A stretch of 64,000 nt of DNA, taken from NCBI GenBank assembly GCA_015680685.1, contig MNCI01014407.1, positions 638,627 to 702,626 of the forward strand, written 5' to 3'. The notes beneath the pieces were generated by a model, which searched no databases, had not been told where the DNA came from, and saw only the letters and a list, made by a program, of their open reading frames with translations. Position 1 is the first letter of the stretch. The number at the start of each line of letters is the position of its first letter. Origin of the DNA: Gnetum montanum. Lineage: Eukaryota > Streptophyta > Gnetopsida > Gnetales > Gnetaceae. A program made the position numbers and the translations under genes. Shown here piece after piece: positions 1 through 11,804 of this stretch.

Positions 1-598
1 CATTAGAAGATCTAAGAACAGCTCCCAGAGCATCAGCAGCTAGGATGAAAAGATAAGGGGCTAAAGGGCACCCTTGTCGAACTGATTTTTGAAGCTCAAT
101 GACCTTAGAGAAGGATCCGTTAATGCAGATGACTGAAGAGGCCTCGGACAAAACAAGATCAATATGTCTCTCAAAAGCATTACCTAAGTTGTGGTGTTTG
201 ACTATACTTTTTAAAAAGGACCAATCAAGCATGTCGTAAGCTTTAGCAAAATCAAGCTTAAGAAGAATAGCATTTTGATTAGTGGAAGAAGCCCAGTGCA
301 AGCCCTCAATAGCAGTAACAACATTGTCTAAAATATATCTACCTTGAACAAAACCGGTTTGCTCCTTGCTTATAAGATGAGGAAGAAAGGGTTTAAGTTT
401 ATTAGCTATAGCTTTGGCAATGATTTTATAGATGACATTTAAAAGAGTGATAGGGCGCCAATTACTTATATTCAGTCGATCTCCTGACTTGGGGAGAAGC
501 TTAATAATACCAGCGTTGATCTGCTTACCAAAGGATCCTTCCCTAAGAGCTTCCTTATATACCCTATAAACAGTGTCTTGAAGAGTGGGCCAGAATTT
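1..598 (-). CDS. LINE (L1-type) reverse transcriptase, partial
   Basis: Reverse transcriptase of a non-LTR retrotransposon, which copies element RNA at a nicked target. Read on the minus strand, one frame is open from about 598 to the window edge with no stop or frameshift. It begins near FWPTLQDTVYRVYKEAL and contains GIIKLLPKSGD, NWRPITLLNVIYKIIAKAI, EQTGFVQGR, LKLDFAKAYDMLDWSF and, near the edge, RQGCPLAPYLFILAADAL. These are the ordered fingers/palm motifs of plant L1 RT, ending just before the expected catalytic FADD box, which lies outside the window. Homology stops abruptly at about 598, which fits the 5' truncation usual for LINE copies. The open frame suggests a fairly young insertion compared with the other elements here. 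The endonuclease half is absent. Confidence 0.9.
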
Positions 599-1914
599 GG
601 TGGATGGGTATGACGGCCACGGAAGAAGGTTTTATCTCAACACGGGACGTGATCCTGCGTTGCTGAACAAGAGGAGCTGCCATATGTTGTTGGAGGAGTA
701 CGAGGTGAGGGCCGCTGGATTCAGCCCTGCCGGGTTTAGCGGCCATGTCAGCGGCCTGAGTTGGCGCTGACGTAAACGTGGCAGATCGTGTGTGTATGTA
801 AATATATATATTTTTTGATGATATAGATGCTGAAAATACCATACAATGAGGTGGCAAAAGATGCTCCATTTGACAATCATGGGGTTTGTGTCGGTGTTTG
901 AAAGTTAGTGTTCCCAGCTTGAAAATTGTGGAATTTGTCCCACGGTTTTTTCGCAAACGCCAGCGCCGAAGGATAGGACTGGGAAATAGCGTTTAATAAT
1001 GAATAGTGATTAAATGCCAAATAGTGAAGGTTTTATATATTTTTATCTTTTGATGTGAGACTACTTTAATCAACCTTTTGAGATGTGTGGTTTGGACAAT
1101 TGCAATACCAACCAACTGTGTGATTTGGACAATTGCATTACCTGCCCCTATTATTTATAAATAGTGCACGTCCGAAATGGATAAGGATGGCTTAGTTATC
1201 ATCTTTTGTAAGTTGTGAATTTGATAAGCATTAATGATCTCTATAATTCACCATCTCATGATGTAACATTAAGATTTTTATATACTTTGTTGGTACAAAG
1301 TTAAAATGAGGATCAAGATGTGTTGTTAAAAGTTTTACCAAACCTTTGTTAGTGTTAACATTTGTTAATGGTTGCATATATCTATATTAATAAAATGGTG
1401 GATAGCCTTCAATCTTGTCATCTCATTCCAACCATAGGAGAATTAGCAAATATATATCCTAGCAATAACCTAAATGCTACATGCTCTAAAAGTTAACCTA
1501 TTGTAAATAGTTAAAAGCAAGCGATTTACGATACATCACATAACCACAAAGGATAAATCACTTTGAAAACTATTGATTAGTAAGCCTGTAATAAATTGTG
1601 AGCTTGAAAACACCAACAAATACGTGAGTACTAATAATAATAGGTAGTGATAATCTTATTCGTTATTTTAAAATAGAAAGCTTTAATTTTTGCATATATT
1701 TTCTTATTCATTTTTTAGCATGATTAGATTATCTAAGTGATCCTTCTTTTGTTTATTATGCACTCTTAAACTTATAACATGAGCATTCTACATGAGTTTG
1801 GGCTAAACATTATTCTCGATAGTTATTAGAGAAGGAAAAAGCCATGATAAAGATTATAATTTTTTGGCTGCTCAAATGAATCTTCCATCCATTTCAAGTG
1901 GATTAGACGATTTT
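599..1914. other. No gene recognised
   Basis: The first 180 bases are less AT-rich than the surroundings and include a short open frame (585-770), but I recognise no domain. From about 780 on the sequence is AT-rich with frequent stops in all frames. I see no LTR termini or tandem array. Confidence 0.5.
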
Positions 1915-2570
1915 GAAGAATCAATGCATTTATATGATACGAATGATAAAATCCAGTTACAAAATAGAAGATGTTGCAAACAATGTAGAGACCCGTTATT
2001 GTGTGTGTAGTAGATAGACATCCACATGGATTCAAAGTCTCAGATGATAACAGTGATGATATTGAGCAATCTCTGCTTATATCTAAAGGTTCAAGGGTTA
2101 TGCTCATAATTAACCTTTGGCTTGAAGCAAGATTGGTGAATGGTGCACTTGGCATGATTCATAGTATTATGTATCATCTAGGTAAACAACCACCTGCATT
2201 ACCATCGTACGTTGTTGTTGATTTTGACTCTTACATCAAATGTCCCTTTGATAATGGTAATCCTCATCATGTGCCAATTATACCTAAGGTTTGAGGAGCA
2301 TCGTGTTAGTTACTATTACGATTGGCATGGGCCATGACTATTCATAAATCTCAAGGAATTACAATAAATAAGGCTACTATTAACATTGATTCAAGAGAAG
2401 TTACCGGTTTAATGTTTGTTGCATTATCTAGAATCAAGACCATTGATTCTTTGAAGATTCATCCTCCTTTCTCTGTGTAAAGATACAGAAAGATTTTAGA
2501 TGCTAAACATCTCCATAGTAGAATTGCACAGGAAGTTCATTTTACTCAATTGAAGGATTAGGCATATTGA
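1915..2570 (+). pseudogene. PIF1-type DNA helicase, C-terminal remnant
   Basis: ATP-dependent 5'-3' DNA helicase remnant of the PIF1 type, a family that occurs both as host genes and in Helitron transposons. The readable part starts near LYDTNDKIQLQNRRCC, runs through SKGSRVMLIINLWLEARLVN, GALGMIHSIMY and YVVVDFDSY (open 2001-2294), then after a frameshift resumes with MTIHKSQGITINKATINID, LMFVALSRIK and LKIHPPFS. The TIHKSQG and VALSR segments are the late helicase motifs. The Walker A and B motifs are missing, so this is only the C-terminal third. The frame is broken near 2295-2330 and by a TAA after HPPFSV. Helitron termini were not identified, so a dead host-gene copy is equally possible. 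Confidence 0.85.
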
Positions 2571-2878
2571 GTTCACACTTATCAGTATACTTTGCATTTT
2601 GCTCAATCCTATTTTACAGCTCTGTAATGTTTGTTGAAATAATTGTGAAATGTATTCCTTCATCAACATATACGAAATATATAAAGTTTTATTTCTATCA
2701 ATTTATGTTTACCAATATATATTATTTGGAATGCAAATAGTGATCTTATTTAAATAGTTCTATTAATATTTTAACAACTTGACCATTTATAACTATGTCC
2801 TTTATAATGATAATTGATAACATAAAACCTTAAAAAAAATTAAATTTTACTCATTGCTTACGAAAGCACTTCACTAGC
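2571..2878. other. AT-rich spacer, nothing recognised
   Basis: AT-rich, with no open frame of note and no recognisable repeat. It separates the helicase remnant from the palindromic element. Confidence 0.4.
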
Positions 2879-2898
2879 TTATATATATATATATATAT
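2879..2898. repeat. TA microsatellite (left of palindrome)
   Basis: Run of about ten TA units directly flanking the palindromic element. Confidence 0.9.
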
Positions 2899-3259
2899 AG
2901 ATTGGCCAAGATGATTTTAACCAAGTCCAACTACTAGATGAGGTAACAAAATAACTAAAAATGGAATCACTCATCCCTCTATTTCTCTACCACTTACCCA
3001 ATTTAGTTTTACCCTCTCGGTCAAGTTTGTTCTATATTTTTTTATTCACGGCATTTTTGAGCTGTTATTTATGCGAGAGATTTATTTCTCAAAAACACCA
3101 TGAACAAACAAAGAAAGAACAAACTTGATCAAGATGGTAAAACTAAATTGGGTAAGTGGTTGAAAAATAGAGAAGGAATGAGTAATTCCATTTTTAGTTA
3201 TCTTGTTACCTTGTCCAGTAGTTAGCCTTGGTTAAAATCATCTTAGTCAATTGATAGAG

Positions 3260-3260
3260 A

Positions 3261-3291
<31 letters not shown>
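3260..3291. repeat. TA microsatellite (right of palindrome)
   Basis: Run of about 15 TA units with one G interruption, directly flanking the palindromic element. Confidence 0.9.
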
Positions 3292-3293
<2 letters not shown>

Positions 3294-3622
3294 CTAAGCT
3301 AGTTATTTTTATTGTAGTTATTATATTTTTAAATTTTTTTCTCTTTTTTTCTAAAACTAACCATTATCCTCTACATCTCAACTAGTCATTAATTATAATG
3401 TTTTATTCTATCTTTAACCCTTTAACAAATTAAGTGCAACCAATGATGACTAGTATGATGTGAAACATCTTGCCAAAAAAAAACATAAATTATGGATGAT
3501 ACAATTTAATAGCATACTTTTTAGGTATTTATTTAATACACTCTTCTAGTTCATTAAAAAATGTGAAATTAGTGAAAGGGAACATACTATTGTAAAAGTT
3601 ATCAAATTTTGTAGTTTCATTG
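3294..3622. other. AT-rich spacer, nothing recognised
   Basis: Low-complexity AT-rich sequence with A and T runs. No coding or repeat structure recognised. Confidence 0.4.
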
Positions 3623-4175
3623 TAATGAACTGTATTTTTTCTGGCTCCGATATCGAAGCCCTGATATCAGATACCCGATATTGGGGGCCAAGATGCGATG
3701 TAAGATATTCGATATCATAGGATGTGTGCTAGCATATAAATATAACACTTGGGCACACAATTAGGGCATAAGTTTTTTTATAGCATAGTAGAGCTCTTGT
3801 AGTTTTTCTTCTTCAAAGTTAGAATATTTTCCCAAGTGCCTGCAATAGGAGTCATTGAGTGTACAGATCTTTATTCAAGCACTTTTGTACCTAAGCGTTG
3901 TTGTACCTAAGCACAGTAGTGTGTGCAACAATAAAGATGAGCTTTCTAATAAACCTTGCAACACTTTGGCTAGATTGAATATTTTATTTATGCATTTAAT
4001 GTTTTATGCAATTTTATTAAATGCTTTCAAGTAATTAAGCTAAGTTAAGTTAGCTAGGCTAAATAGCAATTAATTGAGCACATAAGTATGACTGCTTCTA
4101 GCATGTGCATGATGCTTGGTAATCCCAACAATGCTTAACATTTGGTAACCCAGCAGCATTATATGTGTTTAAGAT
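3623..4175 (+). repeat. LTR fragment (GATATC family), 5' part only
   Basis: Matches the 5' part of the LTRs at 25866 and 29311. It shares a start like TGATGAAC (here TAATGAAC), U3 with several GATATC palindromes, a TATA box (TATAAATA near 3737), the GAGCTCTTGTAGTTTTTCTTC block and an AATAAAGATGAGC polyadenylation-type segment. It stops at about 4175 where a minus-strand LTR begins, so the 3' part was displaced or lost. Confidence 0.8.
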
Positions 4176-5134
4176 TGATGAGCCACGAGGTGTTCCCTAC
4201 ATCTAACCATATGAATCAGAAGCATTCATGCATGATTAAGTCAAATTCCATGGATGGGACTAGTTGTGGCATTTAGATCATTATGTCTTGATCGTAGTTC
4301 GTTGTCTTCCCACTTGGACTAGTGGTACCTTTGTCACGTATGATTTACTATAAAGTGAGGCATATGATAATTGATATTATTTCAACCTTATGCTACTCCT
4401 AATGATAATAGAGAAATCAATTACTTAATCTAATTAACAATAGAAAGATAAAGTCTAAACTAGCCTACAGGCGATAAGTGTCTATTCCCAACTTACTGTA
4501 CATGTCTTGAACCCACATATCCACCACTAGGATTACCAAGCGCTATGCTATTGGGTGAACTAAGTAATAATTTTGCTAAGATTACCAAGTGAATATCTAT
4601 TTATGTTCAAAATTGGTCGTGCTCACTCTACCAATTCATTAATATGCATGAAATTGTAAATATTAACTAAGTACATAAAACATAAACTGCATAGAAAGTA
4701 AATTTAATATAAGTCAAAGTGATGCAATGAATAAGAATCAATCTCAATCTTATTTTCGTTCATGAAATGCATCCAAATACATTGCCACTCGAATAAGACA
4801 TTGTACAACTAACTCAAATCCACATTGTGGGCACTCACTAACTATTCTTTAAGACTACGGAATAAAATTGTAAGAGTTTGACTACTTTATTGACCAAAGA
4901 ATTATCCTCAAACCTAGGCTAACATATATCCCACAATATCAGATATCTAACATCGCATCTTAGCCCTCGATATCAAGTATCTGATATCAGGGCTTTAATA
5001 TTGGATATTCAATATTGTAGCTAACAAAAATTAACTTGTTATTCAAATAGATGTGATGACATGCGTCAAGGCAGCTATGTTGAGGCATCTAACTCAACAC
5101 AGCTGCATCAACACAACCAACCAATGCTTCATCA
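4176..5134 (-). repeat. LTR of element G (minus strand)
   Basis: Starts TGATGAG and ends TTCATCA in plus coordinates, the same inverted termini as the element B LTRs, with GATATC-rich U3 at its right end (about 4940-5020). The sequence just right of it matches the conserved pre-LTR segment of elements B and H (a GGGGGTA tract on the minus strand). It is therefore the 3' LTR of a minus-oriented element whose interior lies to the right. It is more diverged than the other copies. Confidence 0.75.
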
Positions 5135-7680
5135 TACCCCCATGGCTAAGTAAAAACTCATCCTCAAGTTAACAAGATAGGATTAAGCTTTCTTTACAAA
5201 AAACTGGGAATGATGGGATTATTGATTAACACTAACTACTAACTGACTTTGAGTATCGCATTACAAAATTTTATTCAAGTGAATGCATATAAATGATAGA
5301 GTGACAAAAAGACTAGATAGACATTGAAGATTACAAAATTTACAAAAATCTTCAAAAATCCACTGAAGATGATTCTTCTTGTTGCCACTAACGATGGCAG
5401 ACTTCCAACCTTAATTGTTATGTCAATGCTTTTTGGGTTATGTAGAACATTATTGAAGGATGGACTAACATTTCTTCTCATCATTCCATGGATCTAACAA
5501 ACATGTGATGTTTGAGCTACTATCTTATATGTGCTACAATTTTTCCATGGACATATCCTCCATTGTCCCCTTCTTAGCTTTGTTTTCATGCTTGGTTAGA
5601 GACCTTCTTCCTTAGGCATTTCTTTTAACATCACCTGCAATCACCAAAGGATCAACATTAGTTTTGATAATTTTTTTCTAAATAAGAAATCCTATTCAAA
5701 TCCCTTAGTTTATGTTTAAGCACAAGGTGATGACAACATACTATGCTCAAGGCTATGAGGTAACTAAAATCATCAAGCTATTCATCTTATTTTGGTCAAT
5801 TACTACTAGTTACCACAATGTTTGAAAATAGGATGTTAGAAGAAAATTTCAAAAATTTCAAAAAAATTTCAAAGCACACAAGCTTTGGAATAATTGAAAT
5901 TAAATGTCTAATTCAGAAGATTACAAAGAAATATTAATGGATATGGAAGTAGAACAATAGGAAAAATTAATGAAACAAATGAGAATTAGTTTCAAAATTA
6001 TGCATAAATTCAGAGAAATCGTCACTAGTGTTCTAGAAGATGTGAAGGCTAGTTCAAAGCTATGATAAACAAAAGTTATGCAAGTGGGTCCTCCCTAAAG
6101 AAAGTTCCTACCATAATGTCCTTACATAACCACTTCTATAGATGTCCATGGGCACCTTAAAAGTTAAATGTAGATCATGTCTTTGTTCCAAAAAACACAC
6201 AACTATCATAGTTGGGATGTTACACTATACTACAAAAAACCAAAAGGGTCATAATTGCATGCAATAGTGAGGTGAATAATGGAATGAGAAGGGATTGCAA
6301 AGATCAGGAAGTAAGGTACTTGGCCATGTCCACAATAGGTTGTTGTGAAAAAATATGATTAAAATGATCAACATACCTATCCATCCAAATTTAGACCAAG
6401 TCCATATCATGAACAATGACCTCGCATAGATGTATTCCATCCTACCAACCACCAAAAGTCCACAACCACCTCAAAGAACAATCATCACTCTAAAAAGAGA
6501 AGAATGAAGGAAGGGCCTTAATTAGATGGGTACCTTCAAGCATGGGTAACATGTCTTTCTAGCCCCATAATTAGTGCTTATAGCCAGTTATTGTGTCTAA
6601 GGGGTGTGCTTTGAATTTTCATTATTGTTGTTTTTCTTTTTCTCTTTTTCATTTTATACTATTATGTATTTTTAAATTATATATATATATATATATATTT
6701 GAAATGGGAACCACACCATGCAAAGGTAGAGCTTCCTTTTTATTGGTTAATGGAGGAGTGATGATACATTTCAAGAGAAGTGATAAACCACATGAAAGAA
6801 GTCAAGAAGAGAACCCAACAAATCCCCTTAAGCTCACATCCTTACCATTCCCACTTGGTCATTCTCCCTTTCTTCAAGGTATAATGACCATTGATTAATT
6901 TTGATTTTGTGAAAGAAGAACCAAATTGTTTCCATCAAAAAGCCCTTTTATTCAAAGAACTAAAGGGATGGATGAGGTGGTCTCACTACTTTACACAATT
7001 ACTTACCCAATCATCTTGATAGCATAACACAAAAACCCAACACATAGCATTGACTTCTGCATAATGACTTGATAATATTATTAACAAAAACATGAAATGC
7101 ATTCATAAAACATAAAGTGAATGACTTAAGAAAAAAATATAAAGAAAAGAAAAATATTAAGAAATGGAAAGCATATGAAGAATTAAAATATTTTGTAAGA
7201 AATAGGAAAATGATAAATAATCATAAAACAAAAAAGGTGGAAAACAATTATTAGTTCTTGAACCAGAATGGAACATCATCCCCACAACTAATCTTATGGC
7301 TGCACATTCAGGAGATGGACTAAACAATCCCTTGATTATACACCACTTGTTTTCCATCTATCACTGTTACTAATTTAATTAATCACATGGTGGCACATCT
7401 AACATTTGTGATAGTCTTGTTTGAATCATTCGAAGACGTATCTTCATCTAGACTTGATGGTATTTCCATTTTGGGGGATCAAAATGTGTTTGATTCTTTT
7501 TCTTGATTTGTGTTTTAATTTCCAAGTCTTTGTGTTTAATATCCTTTTCTAGTGTATAATCCAAGTGTAATATATCTGTGTCTAAGTCCTATGTTTGGTT
7601 CATTTTCTTAAGTCTAAAACTAATAAGTGAATCAATTACTTCCATGGATCTTTGAAACAATTTTATATTCTCATTTTCAA
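5135..7680 (-). other. Element G long 3' region, non-coding
   Basis: Homologous by short conserved blocks to the 3' regions of B (50829-52995) and H (13615-15530). It includes the polypurine segment next to the LTR and a TA microsatellite at 6679-6699. Open frames in it are short and not conserved. No protein is claimed. Confidence 0.55.
6679..6699. repeat. TA microsatellite in element G
   Basis: About ten TA units at the same place in the element where H carries a GA array and B carries A/T-rich repeats. Confidence 0.85.
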
Positions 7681-7960
7681 GCCACTAGGTGTCTTCTAGT
7701 TTAGTGGCTACTACATAGACTGCTTTTTTCTCACAAACTTGTTCATTAGCTTTGTTGTGGGTTGTGTTAATATTTTGAATTTCTTGTCTATAACTGCATC
7801 CTTTACAATTAATGATGCATGGATTTTTCTATCTCTCCACAATGATAAGTTCATCATTTATTTCTTGTTTTGGAGTGATAACGGTTGTTGGCTTTATTGT
7901 ATCATTAGGAGACATCATTTCGGCAAGGAAGGTTGTTGCATCAGGTTGGTCTTATGTTAG
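7681..7960 (-). pseudogene. Element G protease-region remnant
   Basis: The plus-strand text CCACTAGGTG...GTGGCTACTACATAGAC, followed by GATGCATGGA, matches the protease 3' end of element B (52978-53120) in order and spacing. No continuous frame is left. Assignment rests on that alignment only. Confidence 0.5.
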
Positions 7961-8251
7961 TTTTGATGAGTTAGTAGGTCCTTGAGTGTTGTGCTTATGT
8001 ATGGGGACCATCCTAAAGAAAGGGTGTTTCCAAGATTGTAGTGGAGATCTACTGGCATTATCATTTCTACCACAACTAGCATTCTTTCATTGATGTTTTG
8101 GTGTTGAACCTTCCTATCTTGCTGGTTGTGACATGTGATAGAGGTGAGTATGAGAATATTGAGAATATGATGAAGGATGAGAGGTGTGAGGTGGTGATCC
8201 TTCAAAAGATGTTGTAAGTTGATGATATTCTAGAAGTGGTAATAAGGATTT
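7961..8251. other. Unassigned flank of element H insertion
   Basis: No clear homology. It could be decayed gag of G or older sequence. It ends at the left copy of the H target duplication. Confidence 0.4.
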
Positions 8252-8256
8252 GAGAT
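8252..8256. repeat. Target-site duplication of element H, left copy
   Basis: GAGAT directly before the LTR start. The right copy is GAGGT at 16360-16364 (4 of 5 identical). Confidence 0.7.
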
Positions 8257-9092
8257 TGATGAATCATGATATCGGGGCAGTGATATCAAATCCGTGATAT
8301 CAAGTCCGCGATATCAGAGCTTTCCATGTGATGTAGGATACCCGATATCGCGTCTTACCTCATAGCCTATAAATAAGAGGTAGGTGCACTTGGTTTGCAG
8401 TAGTTAATTTTAGTCCCTTACCCAAACTCTTGTCTTTTCTTCCTCTCAGAGTTAGAATTATTTCTACGTGCCTGCAGTAGGGGTCATAAAGTGAACAGAT
8501 CTTTATTTGAGCATTGTGTACCTGAGCACACCTTGTGTACGGCAATAAAGAAAAACTTTGTGATAAACCTTGCAGCATTCAGAATAGATTAATTAATGTT
8601 AATTACTATTACTTAATTCTTTCCTTAGTTAATTAATGATTCTCTCTCACCCTACAACTCTCTTAAGTAAGCACACACAATACGATCACTTCGAGCATGT
8701 AACACTTGGTAACCCAGTAACGATTAGCGTTTGGTAATCCTAGTAGTGTTGCACTGGTTCAGGATGTGTACAACAAGTGAGAACAGATACTGATGTTAGG
8801 ATCAGTTAGAGTCTAGTTAATAAGTAGTCAAATTAAATTATTTACTTAGTTATCTCTCTCTTCCCTTATTAGTAGTAGGACAGAAAAACACAAAAAGGTA
8901 TAAAAATCATATGCCTCAAGTTTACTTAACCATACAATTGTGACATACAAGTAAGCTTGGGAAGACAACGATTGACCAACCCGTTCTTGTTCCACAAAGG
9001 CACATAAGCACTTAGTCCTTGGAATTTGACTGGATCATGCATGGATGCTCGTATTTGTATGGTTGAGCGTAGGGATACCTCACCACTCATCA
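8257..9092 (+). repeat. Element H 5' LTR
   Basis: 836 bp, TGATGA...TCATCA. U3 holds several GATATC palindromes (8270-8350), a TATA box at 8368-8375 and an AATAAAG polyadenylation-type signal near 8542. It matches 15538-16359 along its length. Confidence 0.9.
8368..8375 (+). promoter_or_regulatory. TATA box of element H 5' LTR
   Basis: TATAAATA in the conserved context GCCTATAAATAAG, about 110 bp into the LTR and just after the GATATC array. The same arrangement occurs in every LTR of this family here. Confidence 0.75.
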
Positions 9093-9093
9093 C

Positions 9094-9111
9094 TGGTGCC
9101 ATTGCTGGGGA
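9094..9111 (+). promoter_or_regulatory. Primer-binding site, element H (tRNA-Asp type)
   Basis: TGGTGCCATTGCTGGGGA, one base after the LTR end. It is a decayed form of the 18-mer kept by element B (TGGCGCCGTTGCTGGAGA), complementary to the plant tRNA-Asp 3' end, the primer typical of Athila/Tat elements. Confidence 0.85.
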
Positions 9112-9228
9112 CTTTGATTGTTTATGTGCTAACTAAAACATAGAAAATCTTTCACATCATTGGAATGAACCCTTGGGTTTGGTTAAAAAATAATAAATAA
9201 TAATACATTGCACACTGAATAGACAATC

Positions 9229-11122
9229 ATGTCTCATTCTTCGTACAAAAGTGTTTCACCGCCTAGGTCTGATACAGGGAACAATCGAAGACATAGTACA
9301 CATGATAATCCTCCAACCCCTTAACAGTTTCATGTGGTATATGTTCATCCCAATAAATATGTACTGAACTTTACCTTTATCCTCCACTAGGATGAACAAA
9401 TTTGTTGGCGAGACTTAGAAGGTAACATAGTGTTACCTCCTGATCGCTCTGTCCCAGACATGCTTCTTCATGATCTCACATGAATTGGTATGTAGCACTT
9501 ATAGGTAGAGTATGTTGTGCATGATCATGACTCAAGAGAGTATTGACCCAAGGAGGCACAACATCAAAGGGATTTGCAACAGGAGAGACGTCATGAATCC
9601 ATGAAGGAAAAGTTGTCATAGAATGTCCCACATGTCCTAAGAAAAAATGAGGGTGGTGAACCTACCTCAGGTAGTCACCCACACAATGATGTTCCTCTCA
9701 TTGACTTCAGTCAAGGGGTTGTGTATTAGAAGCTTTACTCAACTATCCATAACCCAAATTTTGTATCAACAGACATAAACGATCTAAAAAACTAACACGA
9801 GCACATAACAAAGATGGACATTTTGATCGTAACCGTGATCGAGGCCATGACCACTGAAGAGAAGGAAGTAGGCACCGACATGATGACGGTTCCCCTTCTT
9901 CTTCACCTTCATCATCTCCTTCACCCTCTCCTTTAGGATCTAGACGTTGTCACAAAGAAAAAGACCGTGAGGATAAGGGTAAGGAAAATAAGAATCATAG
10001 ATAAAATAGTTGAGAAAGGGGATGAGGCCACTCTAGAGAAACACACTGTGAAAGAAGGGAGAGTAGGGAACAACATAGGCATCATAGACATCATAGACAA
10101 GATGATCATAATGAACGCCTACTCGCTACTTGAAGTATGTTAGACATAACTGATGCCGATAGGATCCCAACAAGGCACCAAAAGGATAGTAGGATCAAGA
10201 GATTAAACATGAACATATTCCATGATTTGAAAGGAGATACAATGCTAATCCTCAAAATCATCTACAAGAATTTTATGATGCATGTGCCTTACAAAACATA
10301 GAAAGTGAATGACAAAAACTTAAGTTGTTCTCACAGACACTAGTCAAAGAAGCAGAGAGCTGGTATAAGTCCTTAGAACCAGAATCCATTCGTAGGTGGA
10401 GTACCATGTTAGATTTGTTCAACAATAAGTACCAAACGTACTCCCGAGTTTCCAACCTGTGAAAGCAAATCCAAGGTTGGAAACAAGGAGGACACGAACC
10501 CTTAGATGCTATCATGGGATGATATTATCCATTGTTACATAGTTGTCATGGCCATTGTTATTCGCAAAGGGATCAACTACACCATCTCATAAATGGGCTT
10601 AGGCATGAAACACGAAGAACCCTTGGGACTTATGCTCAAGGAAGACTATCCGAGCTTAGGTCCCATCAAATTTAAAGACTATTGGAGCAAGTTGCTAAAG
10701 AAGAAGGTGAGCTATAGAAGAGAGAAAGTATGGAAGAATATAACAAAGATCCTTCCCTCTAAAAGAGGGAAGTAAGGTTCTATGAGGATGAAGAAGAGTT
10801 ACCACTCGAAGAGATGGTGAATAAGAAAACCTTGCCTATCCAAAAATTAGCATCAGAAGTATCGACAAAGGTAGACCAAATGTGGGATTCCCTAGATGAT
10901 AGATTTCAAACCATTCCTAAAATAGTAGAGGAGTTTAGAGAGAAAGGTAGTGATCATGAAAAAAGAAAAAAAAAAGAAACTAAACATGCACGTAATAAGG
11001 GTAAGGGCAAAGTTGCCATCATTGAAGAAGTTGTGGATTCAAATACAGACAATGATAGTGGATGTGAGATATGCCAATATGACCATCCTAAGGGATGTTT
11101 CCCTATAATCTCACATTTGTAG
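9229..11122 (+). pseudogene. Element H gag
   Basis: Gag forms the virus-like particle and binds element RNA. The start ATG (MSHSSYKS) aligns with the intact gag start of element B. Recognisable in order are HVVYVHPNKYV; DLEGNIVLPPDRSVPDMLL; a His/Asp/Ser-rich segment near 9810-9960; the capsid core ESWYKSLEPESIRRWSTMLD (about 10350-10410); a charged coiled-coil-like stretch (open frame 10814-11122); and a conserved CX2CX3HX3C knuckle at 11063-11098. About ten in-frame stops, many at former Gln codons, and several frameshifts make it non-functional. Confidence 0.85.
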
Positions 11123-11804
11123 GAGTCTTGGATGTATGCACTGAACCCATGATTAAATAAAAGGCAAACACCCTGAAGGTTACCTTATCCTCAAGGTAAT
11201 CTAAGGCAGTTCCACCAACCCTTAACATATTATCCAAGTGGAACTCCACCACAACCAATTGAGCAATATCAATAGTGAGAATACCCAAAATCATGGGGAA
11301 TGCCACCACCAAGGCAACAATATCCTTAACGACAACCTGACCCATATGGATATTATGTGTAGCAGCCAATCTCTCCACATGACTCTACTAGTCATGTCAC
11401 TTTTCAACCTCACTACTAAGCCCATGAGTATTATAGGACTCCTTCTCCTAGGGGCAATGTTTGACAAACATATCATCCTTCTCATCTGGCTACACCTCTT
11501 CCACCCTTAACTCCATTACCACCTGCTCCAACTATGCAAGGTGAAATCCCTACCTAGCCACAACAATGTAATGCACCAGGGCTATTAACTCTCAACCTAC
11601 TATTGGTTCTAACAATCACATGAAGAAAAGACCTTTCTTTAAAACCAACAATCCAACTAAGCTCTTGCAACCACAAGTGACTGATTCTTCAGGTGCCTCA
11701 CTATCACTTGAAACTTTGAAGCTCCCTTTAGCCCAAAAACTGCACTCAACGCATATGGTCATGTTAACTCATGTGTCACTGATTGGATAAAAGCTGGCCA
11801 TCTT
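11123..11804 (+). pseudogene. Element H Pro/Tyr/Gln-rich gag-protease linker
   Basis: In the broken frame, short runs such as YYPSGTPPQP and MPPPRQQYP can be read. The same Pro/Tyr-rich linker follows the knuckle in elements E, F and B. It probably belongs to the nucleocapsid tail. Stops are frequent. Confidence 0.7.

Larger units (their letters stand above)
2879..3293. mobile_element. Palindromic MITE-like element between TA microsatellites
   Basis: The left half (about 2900-3085) and the right half (about 3095-3252) are near-complete reverse complements. The outer ends pair as AAGATGATTTTAACCAAG with CTTGGTTAAAATCATCTT, and the inner parts pair as CACTTACCCAATTTAGTTTT with AAAACTAAATTGGGTAAGTG and as CATTTTTGAG with CTCAAAAACA. 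The element could fold into one hairpin of over 150 bp. It is non-coding. TA repeats lie on both sides, so insertion into a TA tract (Tc1/mariner-like or Micron-like targeting) is plausible. Superfamily assignment is inference. Confidence 0.75.
4176..8251 (-). mobile_element. Element G: decayed minus-strand Ty3/gypsy remnant
   Basis: Made up of the LTR (4176-5134), a long 3' internal region (5135 to about 7680) and protease-region remnants (about 7681-7960). The block near 6500-6720 (AAGGGCCTTAATTAGA, then TCTAAGGGGTGTGCTTTGAA, then AACCACACCATGCAAAG) matches 52006-52180 in B and, inverted, 14140-14330 in H. No RT, RNase H or integrase is seen between protease and the 3' region. The 5' LTR is not found; element H was inserted at the right edge. 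Confidence 0.6.

Noticed and set aside
585-956. Short ORFs on both strands near the LINE junction
   Set aside because: No domain and no homology to neighbouring elements; overlapping frames on opposite strands look like chance.
1915-2570. Complete Helitron
   Set aside because: No Rep domain, no 5' TC or 3' hairpin-CTRR end found nearby; only the helicase C-terminus is supported.
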